This document shows positions 1-5,818 of a stretch of 6,669 nucleotides of DNA, in pieces. Source of the stretch: Candidatus Kapaibacterium sp. (GTDB taxonomy: Bacteria; Bacteroidota; Ignavibacteria; Palsa-1295). The position numbers and the translations under genes were made by a program. Numbering within the stretch: the stretch's first letter is position 1; every line of letters begins with the position of its first letter. The notes under the pieces were generated by a model. That model was not told where the DNA came from and searched no databases. It worked only from the letters and a program-made list of their open reading frames with translations. The stretch lies in the NCBI GenBank assembly GCA_025450975.1, contig JANWLI010000094.1, positions 1 through 6,669 on the forward strand, given 5' to 3'.

Positions 1-10
1 CCTTCTTCTT
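1..10 (-). promoter_or_regulatory. Possible ribosome-binding site for a gene beyond the left edge
   Basis: About 30 nt downstream of the dnaA stop, the minus strand becomes purine-rich (AAGAAGAAGG) at the window edge. This resembles a Shine-Dalgarno region for a further co-directional gene. No coding sequence is visible, and no terminator hairpin separates it from dnaA, so the call is tentative. Confidence 0.25.
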
Positions 11-37
11 AATGTATCACCTACTGGTAAGGTAGCT

Positions 38-1600
38 TTATTGCATGAGTTCAAGCTGCCGACGAATATCGGTTACCCGATTTTCGAGCGCTTTATCATG
101 CTTAAGTTCATCAATGACGGTCTCTCGGGCATGAATGACCGTCGAATGGTCGCGGCCACCGAAATGCATGCCGATCGTCTTGAGCGAATGCTGCGTCAGC
201 TCCGTACAGAGGAACATCGCAACGTGACGGGCAACGACGATCTCCTGGCGGCGCGTCTTATCGGCGAGCATCCGTGGCTCGATCGAGAAGTACTTTGCGA
301 CGCTGTTCTGGATCGTCTCGATCGTCAGCTGCGGTAACGTACGGCGTGCCACCTGTCGCAATACATCGCGAGCCAGATCGACGGAAAGCGTCGTGCTCGT
401 TAACGATGCTTTGCTCAGCAGCGAGATGAAGCAGCCTTCGAGTTCACGAATATTGGTCGTGACGTTCGAGGCAAGAAACTCAAGCACTTCTTCGCGGATC
501 TCGACCTGGTCACGCTCTGCCCACTGGCGGAGAATGGCAAGGCGCATTTCCAGCTCCGGAGCACCGATATCGGTCGTCAGTCCCCACTGAAGTCTATTCA
601 GTAGGCGATCGTCGATATCTTTAAGCTCTTTCGGCGGGCGATCGCAGGTCAGAATGATCTGCTTGCCCTTTTCGCGTAACTCGTTGAATGTATGGAAGAA
701 CAGCTCCTGCGTCTTCTCCTTGCCGGCAAGGAATTGGACGTCGTCGATGATCAGCAACTCGATCGAACGATAAAAATTGCTGAATTCATTGATGCGCTTT
801 ACCTGCACAGCATCGATGTATTCGGTCGTAAAACGATCGCTGGTCGTGTAGTAGACACGAACATCCGGGTAGCGTTCGCTGGTATGATTACCAACAGCTT
901 GCACAAGGTGAGTCTTCCCCAATCCGACATTGCCATAAACGACAAGCGGGTTGTAGCGAGTACCGCCAGGATTGTTTGCTACGGCAATTGCCGCAGCATA
1001 GGCAAGATTGTTGGATTCGCCGCGAATGAATGAGTCGAACGTATAATTCGGGTTCAGATTCGATGCGATCGGCGCGAGCTGCTCGACAGGCGGTGCGAAC
1101 ACCGGCTGGTTTACCCGAACTCTTGCATTCGGCTGATCGAAACGATTGACGGGCTCCGTTTTCGCTGAAGGAGCCAGGATCGTCTCAACCGGAAGCGGCG
1201 TATCGGCTTCATTACCGTGTTCGAACTCGAATTTCGCCGATTGGCCCAAAAATTCGGCCAAGAGCGATTCGATGAGCGTCTGATAATGCTGTAGTACCCA
1301 CTCGGAAATAAACGAGCTTGGCGCTTTAAGCAAAAGGCAGACGCCTTCAAGCGAGACCGGCTCAAGCGGTTCGAACCATGTCGTAAAACTTTGCTGGGTA
1401 ACCTGCTGCCTGATCTGCTCGGCAACCCGGTCCCAAAGTACACGAGCTGCAGCATGCATTTCATCATGCGGCGGGGTATCGCTGCGCAGTTGTCCGTTCG
1501 TATCGATGATCACGCCTCCTGTCGCTAACACGGTGATTGACTCACTTTCCTGCATTACGTCGCTTGTGGTTTCCAACGACGAAATACTTTCTGTATTCAA
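38..1600 (-). CDS. dnaA: Chromosomal replication initiator protein DnaA
   Basis: DnaA is the AAA+ initiator that binds DnaA boxes, forms an ATP-bound filament and melts the origin. All four domains are visible in 520 aa. Domain I starts near residue 55 (VLWDRVAEQIR, then SFTTWFEPL at 71-79). A Pro-rich linker runs about 130-185. The AAA+ core has Walker A GNVGLGKT (223-230), Walker B LLIIDDVQF (282-290), sensor 1 ILTCDRPP (316-323), box VII RLLNRLQWG (332-340, arginine finger probably R336) and sensor 2 NIRELEG (383-389). The C-terminal helix-turn-helix carries the signature GGRDHSTVIHA (481-491). The start is TTG, with AAAAGGA ending 7 nt upstream and an in-frame TAA at 1613-1615. It leaves about 50 residues before domain I, longer than usual; in-frame ATGs at residues 16 and 48 lack a comparable ribosome-binding site. 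The gene faces away from the putative origin at 1601-1841. Identity is certain; only the start is debatable. Confidence 0.98.
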   Translation of the reverse strand: MNTESISSLETTSDVMQESESITVLATGGVIIDTNGQLRSDTPPHDEMHAAARVLWDRVAEQIRQQVTQQSFTTWFEPLEPVSLEGVCLLLKAPSSFISEWVLQHYQTLIESLLAEFLGQSAKFEFEHGNEADTPLPVETILAPSAKTEPVNRFDQPNARVRVNQPVFAPPVEQLAPIASNLNPNYTFDSFIRGESNNLAYAAAIAVANNPGGTRYNPLVVYGNVGLGKTHLVQAVGNHTSERYPDVRVYYTTSDRFTTEYIDAVQVKRINEFSNFYRSIELLIIDDVQFLAGKEKTQELFFHTFNELREKGKQIILTCDRPPKELKDIDDRLLNRLQWGLTTDIGAPELEMRLAILRQWAERDQVEIREEVLEFLASNVTTNIRELEGCFISLLSKASLTSTTLSVDLARDVLRQVARRTLPQLTIETIQNSVAKYFSIEPRMLADKTRRQEIVVARHVAMFLCTELTQHSLKTIGMHFGGRDHSTVIHARETVIDELKHDKALENRVTDIRRQLELMQ

Positions 1601-1607
1601 GGTCTGT

Positions 1608-1614
1608 TCCTTTT
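1608..1614 (-). promoter_or_regulatory. Ribosome-binding site of dnaA
   Basis: AAAAGGA on the minus strand lies 7 nt before the TTG at 1600. It is the best Shine-Dalgarno match near any possible dnaA start. It therefore favours the long TTG-initiated reading over the internal ATGs at 1555 and 1459. Confidence 0.6.
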
Positions 1615-1635
1615 ACTAATGATTAGAGATATAGT

Positions 1636-1750
1636 TTTTCCACAAGCAGCTCTGAATCCTATTGCGACGAACAATCCAACGTTCTCTGTCCACATATATA
1701 CAAAAGATCTTACTCACACTGTAATGCCTTACGATATCAGCATTCTCACA
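1636..1750 (+). promoter_or_regulatory. Cluster of degenerate DnaA boxes
   Basis: Four 9-mers in the same orientation as the perfect box end in CACA: TTTTCCACA (1636-1644, one mismatch to TTATNCACA), CTGTCCACA (1686-1694, two), TTACTCACA (1710-1718, one) and ATTCTCACA (1742-1750, three, very weak). An opposite-strand 9-mer GTACGCACA (1785-1793, two mismatches) lies beyond the perfect box. Low-affinity boxes around a strong one are typical of origins that load ATP-DnaA cooperatively. The weakest members may be chance matches. Confidence 0.45.
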
Positions 1751-1751
1751 C

Positions 1752-1760
1752 TTATTCACA
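1752..1760 (+). promoter_or_regulatory. DnaA box, consensus match
   Basis: TTATTCACA matches the TTATNCACA consensus at every defined position. It lies about 150 bp upstream of the dnaA start and about 40 bp from the AT-rich tract. It is the strongest single DnaA-binding candidate in the gap. Confidence 0.7.
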
Positions 1761-1800
1761 ATCCATTAACAACCGAGCTGCGCTTGTGCGTACTACAATC

Positions 1801-1842
1801 TTATGAAAACTTTTTATTAACATTCTAAAAAATCAAAATTAT
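1801..1842. other. AT-rich tract, possible DNA-unwinding element
   Basis: Only 5 of these 42 bases are G or C, against roughly half in the flanking genes. The tract lies directly after the anmK stop and about 40 bp past the perfect DnaA box. It contains a short A/T-only inverted repeat (TTTTTA at 1811-1816, TAAAAA at 1826-1831). An easily melted block beside DnaA boxes suggests a duplex-unwinding element, although AT-rich sequence could also just be ordinary spacer downstream of anmK. Confidence 0.45.
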
Positions 1843-2993
1843 CATGTTCCGCGCGACAACGATCCGAGAATGATCTGCCGCGAAGCTCCGGTAGTTTGCA
1901 CAAGATGAATACGATCCTGATCGACAAATGCTTTTGCAAAATAGGCAAACGCTAAGGCTTCCTTGAGTTCTGAAGCGATTCCATACGTATCGGAAGTAAC
2001 GACCGTAGCCCGCGGAAGCAGTTCTTGGAGCCTCCCCATCAGGAGATGATTACGGGCTCCTCCGCCGCTTGCAATGATCTCTAATGTTTCGACCTGAGGA
2101 TGGGTCGAACGTATCGCTTCAGCAATGCTACGAGCTGTCAATTCTGTCGCCGTTCGTAAAGCATCTGCTTCCGGTAACTTATCCGATTCAACTGCATCGA
2201 CAAACACATTAAAAAACTCTCTGCCAAACAGCTCACGGCCTGTTGATTTCGGAGGTGGCGCTGAAAAATAATGATGCTCTAACATTTTAGATAACAAGAG
2301 CTCATCAACTTCTCCCTGAGAAGCCAGAAGTCCGTCCTTATCATACGAGACATTGAAATAACGATCAGCAAGGGCATCCATGATCATATTGCCCGGGCCG
2401 GTATCGAAGGCAAGTATCCCTTTTTCCCATCGCGGGAGGTACGTAATATTGGCGATCCCACCAATATTGAGCGTTACCCGGTCCTTTTCGCGACTTTGCA
2501 GAAAGCGTGCATCAAACATCGGGACCAGCGGCGCCCCTTCGCCACCTAGTGCTATATCAGCCGACCGGAAATCGCTGACAACGTCAATGCCAGTCAATGC
2601 TGCAAGCGCTGGCCCAGATCCAAGCTGGAATGTCGCTCCGACAGGCGGCAGATCGGCATGAAAAAAGATCTTCTTGGGAAGATGGCGGATCGTCTGCCCA
2701 TGCACGCCGATCGCCTTGATCGTTTCAGGGGGGATATTAGCCATACTCAGGCATTCGCTCACTGCAATGCTATATAATTGCGCCAGGACAAAATGCATGC
2801 GCACCAGTTGCTCGAGATCGACCTTCTGCTCAGTTGCAAATGACAAAAGTTCTTCTCTGATCTCTGAGGGGATCGGGTAGGTATGCGAGGCAACTACTAC
2901 CGGTCGTGCTTCGAATGCAGCCACGACGCAATCAATGCCGTCGAGACTTGTCCCGGTCATAATTCCTACATATAGATCGCCTGCCGCACTCAT
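1842..2993 (-). CDS. anmK: Anhydro-N-acetylmuramic acid kinase AnmK
   Basis: AnmK is a cytoplasmic ASKHA-fold kinase. It opens the 1,6-anhydro ring of anhydro-MurNAc, released from peptidoglycan by lytic transglycosylases, and phosphorylates it to MurNAc-6-phosphate for the MurQ recycling route. At 383 aa it is full length for the family. Hallmarks in order are the N-terminal phosphate loop IMTGTSLDGID (11-21), GVHGQTIRH (96-104), DFRSADIALGGEGAPLVP (141-158), LNIGGIANIT (175-184), FDTGPGN (196-202) and the C-terminal nucleotide-binding ASGGGARN (308-315). The ATG overlaps the upstream gene's stop as ATGA and has no strong Shine-Dalgarno, so translation is probably coupled to the 70-aa membrane protein. 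No other recycling gene (murQ, nagZ, ampG) is in the window. It is the last gene before the putative origin and points towards it. Confidence 0.96.
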   Translation of the reverse strand: MSAAGDLYVGIMTGTSLDGIDCVVAAFEARPVVVASHTYPIPSEIREELLSFATEQKVDLEQLVRMHFVLAQLYSIAVSECLSMANIPPETIKAIGVHGQTIRHLPKKIFFHADLPPVGATFQLGSGPALAALTGIDVVSDFRSADIALGGEGAPLVPMFDARFLQSREKDRVTLNIGGIANITYLPRWEKGILAFDTGPGNMIMDALADRYFNVSYDKDGLLASQGEVDELLLSKMLEHHYFSAPPPKSTGRELFGREFFNVFVDAVESDKLPEADALRTATELTARSIAEAIRSTHPQVETLEIIASGGGARNHLLMGRLQELLPRATVVTSDTYGIASELKEALAFAYFAKAFVDQDRIHLVQTTGASRQIILGSLSRGT

Positions 2994-3202
2994 GGGAGCC
3001 GTTGTTCGATCTTTACCGAATCAGCTGCAGCGTCTTTTGTCTCGCGACGGTGTGTGAGCGTAACAACGAGAAGAAATACACCAGAAACGACAATAAACGC
3101 GACAAGGCGGATAAAAATCGACTGACCTTTAAGCAATACCCGGATACCAGAAGGACGGTCTTCCCGTCCAAAGGTTGGTACACGCTTTCGTAGTAATGCC
3201 AT
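2990..3202 (-). CDS. Small single-pass membrane protein, unknown function
   Basis: I do not recognise this 70-aa protein. The N-terminal 27 residues are strongly basic (R5, K6, R7, R13, R16, R21, K25). One hydrophobic segment follows (about 28-50, rich in I, V, L and F), then a short polar tail. The positive-inside rule suggests a cytoplasmic N-terminus, though HRR right after the helix weakens this. There is no signal cleavage site or lipobox. The case that it is real rests on its joints: its ATG overlaps the upstream stop by one base (TAATG at 3200-3204), and its TGA overlaps the anmK start (ATGA at 2990-2993). Such joins are typical of co-translated genes. A role beside anmK or its upstream partner is possible, but no domain supports one. 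Confidence 0.7.
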   Translation of the reverse strand: MALLRKRVPTFGREDRPSGIRVLLKGQSIFIRLVAFIVVSGVFLLVVTLTHRRETKDAAADSVKIEQRLP

Positions 3203-3426
3203 TAGAAAAAGAGTTTACGAACCAGATCGGTCACCAGCACCAGAGCGAACACAATAGAGACAACTGAGATGGTCCGAAATACCCACATCCATGTGCGGAC
3301 ATCGGCAGACTTCGTCCCGAGTACAATACTATGATCGGCGTAATAGACGCTCTCATAATAGCAGAAGATCGCGACCGCTACCGATATAAGAAGGAGCGTT
3401 GCCCTCGGTAGAATGATCTGCATCAC
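3202..3426 (-). CDS. Small two-helix membrane protein, unknown function
   Basis: This 74-aa protein matches no family I can name. Two hydrophobic stretches (about 4-24 and 49-67) flank a polar, aromatic loop (YYESVYYADHS, then a basic/Trp patch RTWMWVFR at 44-51), so it should be a two-pass membrane protein. The annotated first codon is GTG (3424-3426), followed immediately by ATG (3421-3423); either may be used, and neither has a clear Shine-Dalgarno. It begins about 8 nt after the T9SS-tailed gene stops and ends in a TAATG overlap with the next small gene. It is therefore probably on the same transcript as both and as anmK. It is too short for a transporter; an accessory subunit or membrane anchor is possible but unsupported. 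Confidence 0.7.
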   Translation of the reverse strand: MMQIILPRATLLLISVAVAIFCYYESVYYADHSIVLGTKSADVRTWMWVFRTISVVSIVFALVLVTDLVRKLFF

Positions 3427-3433
3427 AATAATA

Positions 3434-4282
3434 CTATTGAGCTACTAGCCTGAACGCAGGGCCCGTTGCCACGCCATCAAGATAAAGTCGGGCAAAATAG
3501 ATCTGCGGCTCCGATGCAGTAAACGGCAACGTATGTTCACCCGCTCCGAGCATGCCAAATCCCATACCGCCCACTTCACGTCCCAATGCATCATAAATGC
3601 GGATAGCGGCATCACCGGGGCGATCTAGTTTAAAGACGACGGTTGTTTGCTGGCTTGCCGATACGAAGGGATTCGGATAGCTGGAAACGATCCTCGAAGC
3701 GCTAGTACGGGAATTCCGGCCAACACTTTGCTCGATGAATGTACTGTCGCGATCCTGTACCAGTAATACTGCATCAAGAAAAAAGCCTTTAGAGCCAGGT
3801 ATTGTGTCCCCTGGTTCATTATTTTCCGTTAGAGAGAACTCCATGTACGTATAGTCTTTCCCATAGAGTTGGATGACCGTAAGCGTATCGGTGATATAAT
3901 ATTTCTGCGACTCATAGAGGATTGCGCCTTCATCATTGATCTTGATAAACTTTACCTGAGCTGCCGAAGTATCGACACCAGGATCCTGCTTTCCCCAAAT
4001 GTAGATCGTCGACGTGTCCTGAATGGTCAGGGCATTGACTCCATTAGTCGAAGTAAACATTATATCGAGAAACGGCCCAGTACCAGCCGAGCCGAAATGA
4101 GCAAATAGGTTGTCAGGTACACCGAGCGCATTTTGAGGCTCGGCTACTTTGTACGCTCCATCAGGATTGAGATAGATCGAATCCGCATAGGTGGAGTCAT
4201 GAACCGTTATCGTGCCAGCGGAGGAGTTCTGGACCGAAAGTAAGAGTAGGAGTGCAACACAAAGGCTAAATGAGTATTTCAT
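3434..4282 (-). CDS. Exported protein with type IX secretion C-terminal sorting domain
   Basis: This 282-aa protein has a clear Sec signal peptide: K2, a hydrophobic run at 5-17, and likely cleavage after NSSA, residue 22. The C-terminal part (about 197-282) looks like a T9SS sorting domain of the Por_Secre_tail type, with YPNPF (202-206), a beta-rich stretch, YDALGREVGG (230-239), GAGEHTLPF (246-254), IYFARL (261-266) and a basic/hydrophobic end FRLVAQ. Such domains direct export across the outer membrane and are usually removed on secretion. The mature part (about 23-180) is beta-rich and includes EPQNALGVPDN (48-58) and GSAGTGPFLDIMF (64-76), resembling lectin-like or discoidin-like surface modules. 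I see no catalytic motif, so the function is unknown; a small surface or adhesive protein is a guess. The start has no Shine-Dalgarno but sits directly before the signal peptide. Confidence 0.85.
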   Translation of the reverse strand: MKYSFSLCVALLLLLSVQNSSAGTITVHDSTYADSIYLNPDGAYKVAEPQNALGVPDNLFAHFGSAGTGPFLDIMFTSTNGVNALTIQDTSTIYIWGKQDPGVDTSAAQVKFIKINDEGAILYESQKYYITDTLTVIQLYGKDYTYMEFSLTENNEPGDTIPGSKGFFLDAVLLVQDRDSTFIEQSVGRNSRTSASRIVSSYPNPFVSASQQTTVVFKLDRPGDAAIRIYDALGREVGGMGFGMLGAGEHTLPFTASEPQIYFARLYLDGVATGPAFRLVAQ

Positions 4283-4345
4283 ACGTCTGTGTCAGGATGT
4301 AATATTGATTGAAAAACTCAGGTTCAGGGGTAAAAGTTACTCACC

Positions 4346-4846
4346 CTACCCAAGAATTTTTTGAAATAAGGCGTTTAAGCTAACTCGTTGTTTTGCCATA
4401 TCTTCTGAAACGAGCTTCACGTCGGCAAGCGTAGGCATGAAATTCGTGTCTCCGTTCCAGCGAGGGACAATATGCCAATGCAAATGATCTTCGATACCCG
4501 CCCCGGCACTTCTGCCCAGATTCATACCGATGTTAAATCCATGCGGGTTACTAAGCTCTGTAAGCGCCTTCTGGGCTGTCTGCAGCAACTGTATCGACTC
4601 AGCAGACTCCTCGGCCGACAGAGATAGGAAATCGGCTGTATGACGTACCGGGATGATCAGCAGGTGTCCGCTATTATACGGATACTTATTCATCACGACG
4701 AATACATGCTTACCGCGCCAGATAACGAGGTTCGCATCGTCGTCGGTACCTTCGAAGGCCGTACAGAACACACAGCCATTCTTCTCAGTCGGCGTTTTGA
4801 AGGATTCGATATAACTGCTGCGCCAGGGAGAGAACAGTCTTTCCAT
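4346..4846 (-). CDS. HIT-family (histidine triad) nucleotide hydrolase/phosphorylase
   Basis: HIT proteins act on nucleotide phosphate bonds through a His triad. Here it is HLHWHIVPRW (121-130), with H121, H123 and H125; H123 is the expected nucleophile if the family numbering holds. The N-terminus MERLFSPWRSSYIE and the putative zinc pair C25/C28 (CVFC), followed by NSGHLLIIPVRH (58-69) and WNGDTNFMP (130-138), place it in the branch that includes actinobacterial Ap4A phosphorylases and Fhit-like Ap4A/Ap3A enzymes, rather than the short HinT/PKCI branch. Length (166 aa) is normal. Likely substrates are diadenosine polyphosphates, but substrate cannot be read from sequence. The ATG follows the livM stop by 3 nt with GGGG 6 nt upstream, so it is probably cotranscribed with livHM; there is no obvious metabolic link to amino-acid import. 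Confidence 0.93.
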   Translation of the reverse strand: MERLFSPWRSSYIESFKTPTEKNGCVFCTAFEGTDDDANLVIWRGKHVFVVMNKYPYNSGHLLIIPVRHTADFLSLSAEESAESIQLLQTAQKALTELSNPHGFNIGMNLGRSAGAGIEDHLHWHIVPRWNGDTNFMPTLADVKLVSEDMAKQRVSLNALFQKILG

Positions 4847-4849
4847 GCA

Positions 4850-5818
4850 TTACCCCGCTGATCGGCGTTTGGCAAATAGTTGTTTCATTGTCTGCGTACC
4901 GAGCAAGCCCTGAGGCCGGGTGATCATCAGGATAATAAGCAGCAGGGAGTAGATGATCATACGGTACTCGCTAAACTCTCGTAAGGCTTCGGGCAGGATC
5001 GTAAGAATGACGGCAGCTAGCAATACGCCAACCGTCGACCCCATACCGCCTAAAATGACCATGACAACGATCTCGATCGACTTCAGGAATGTGAAGTCGT
5101 CCGGCGTGATCGTGTACTGGAAGTGGGCAAAGAGCCCCCCGCCAATGCCTGCAAAGAACGCACCGTAGACAAATGCCCGAACCTTAAATTTCGTCGTGTT
5201 AACTCCCATGGCCTCTGCTGCGACCTCATCGTCGCGCACAGCCAGGAATCCACGGCCGTAGGTCGAGTTGATCAGCATTTGTACAAAGTATACGGTAAAA
5301 AGCACGATACCGAATACCCATAGGAATGTCGTCATATGCGGTACGTTGAAGCCACGCGCGCCTGAAACATAATCTACGCCATCAATTTCAAAGTCGACAT
5401 TCTGGATGAGAACGCGGATGATCTCATTAAAGCCTAAGGTGACGATCGCCAGATAGTCGCCCTTAAGTCGTAAACTTGGAATACCTACGGCAAGTCCCGC
5501 AAGAGCTGCAAACAATCCGCCAATAAGCAGCGATACTCCTAAGACGACAGCGCCGGACGCACCATCCATGCTCCAGCCATGCGTCGTCATGTACGTTGAG
5601 GAGATTGCAGCGATATAGGCCCCCGTGCCCATGAAGCCGGCATGTCCGAGCGAGAACTGACCGGTAAACCCATTGATCAGGTTCAGGCTCGTCGCCATCG
5701 TCATGTTAATGCCGATGAAGATGATGATCGAGAAGTAGTACGGATCGATCGAGCCTGTCGTAAACGAGAGGCCGACGAGCGCCATGAAGATCAGGACAAA
5801 TGTGATCGGCGGACGCAT
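4850..5818 (-). CDS. livM: Branched-chain amino-acid ABC transporter permease LivM
   Basis: LivM is one of two inner-membrane permeases of the LivFGHMJ-type (HAAT family) importer for leucine, isoleucine and valine; relatives carry urea or short amides. The 322-aa protein is almost wholly hydrophobic and bears the family signatures: GFTGQFSLGHAGFMGTGAY (50-68), SLRLKGDYLAIVTLGFNEI (115-133), the cytoplasmic ATPase-coupling loop GRGFLAVRDDEVAAEAMGV (188-206) and LGGMGSTVGVLLAA (256-269). It ends with the usual RPQGLLG (301-307). Its ATG overlaps the livH stop (TGATG, 5816-5820). A strong GAGGTGGAG with its GGAG 8 nt upstream lies inside the end of livH, so it can be translated independently as well as by coupling. 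The ATPases (livG, livF) and binding protein are not in the window and may lie upstream of livH or elsewhere. Confidence 0.95.
   Translation of the reverse strand: MRPPITFVLIFMALVGLSFTTGSIDPYYFSIIIFIGINMTMATSLNLINGFTGQFSLGHAGFMGTGAYIAAISSTYMTTHGWSMDGASGAVVLGVSLLIGGLFAALAGLAVGIPSLRLKGDYLAIVTLGFNEIIRVLIQNVDFEIDGVDYVSGARGFNVPHMTTFLWVFGIVLFTVYFVQMLINSTYGRGFLAVRDDEVAAEAMGVNTTKFKVRAFVYGAFFAGIGGGLFAHFQYTITPDDFTFLKSIEIVVMVILGGMGSTVGVLLAAVILTILPEALREFSEYRMIIYSLLLIILMITRPQGLLGTQTMKQLFAKRRSAG

Larger units (their letters stand above)
1601..1841. other. Putative replication origin (oriC) / dnaA control region
   Basis: This 241-bp gap between anmK and dnaA contains no credible gene. It holds a perfect DnaA box (1752-1760), a set of degenerate boxes in the same orientation (1636-1750), and a strongly A+T-rich tract at its far end (1801-1842) that could serve as an unwinding element. 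A gap next to dnaA with boxes beside an AT-rich block is the usual layout of bacterial oriC, and also of an autoregulated dnaA promoter. Only one box is perfect. The minus-strand genes to its right would meet a fork head-on, so origin function is inferred. I found no convincing -35/-10 pair or Bacteroidota-type TAnnTTTG element. Confidence 0.55.

Noticed and set aside
692..1033. 113-aa plus-strand open frame
   Set aside because: Lies wholly inside dnaA on the opposite strand across its AAA+ core; an antisense shadow.
1790..1805. DnaA-trio array (TACTAC...) next to the AT-rich tract
   Set aside because: Only two triplets fit before the pattern breaks; not distinguishable from chance.
1619..1828. 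69-aa plus-strand open frame in the gap beside dnaA
   Set aside because: No Shine-Dalgarno, AT-rich non-coding composition, no recognisable protein features, and it spans the DnaA-box cluster.
1811..1832. Inverted repeat TTTTTA/TAAAAA as an anmK terminator
   Set aside because: Arms are pure A/T and separated by 9 nt, too weak for an intrinsic terminator; better viewed as part of the AT-rich tract.
3434..4282. Lipoprotein signal because of Cys8
   Set aside because: The Cys is in the middle of the hydrophobic core without a lipobox, and a normal signal peptidase I site follows at residue 22.
4320..4345. Possible terminator hairpin after the HIT gene (GGGGTAA / TTACTCACCC)
   Set aside because: Stem is only about 4 bp plus a bulged GGG/CCC pairing; the minus-strand T-run does not follow a stable stem.
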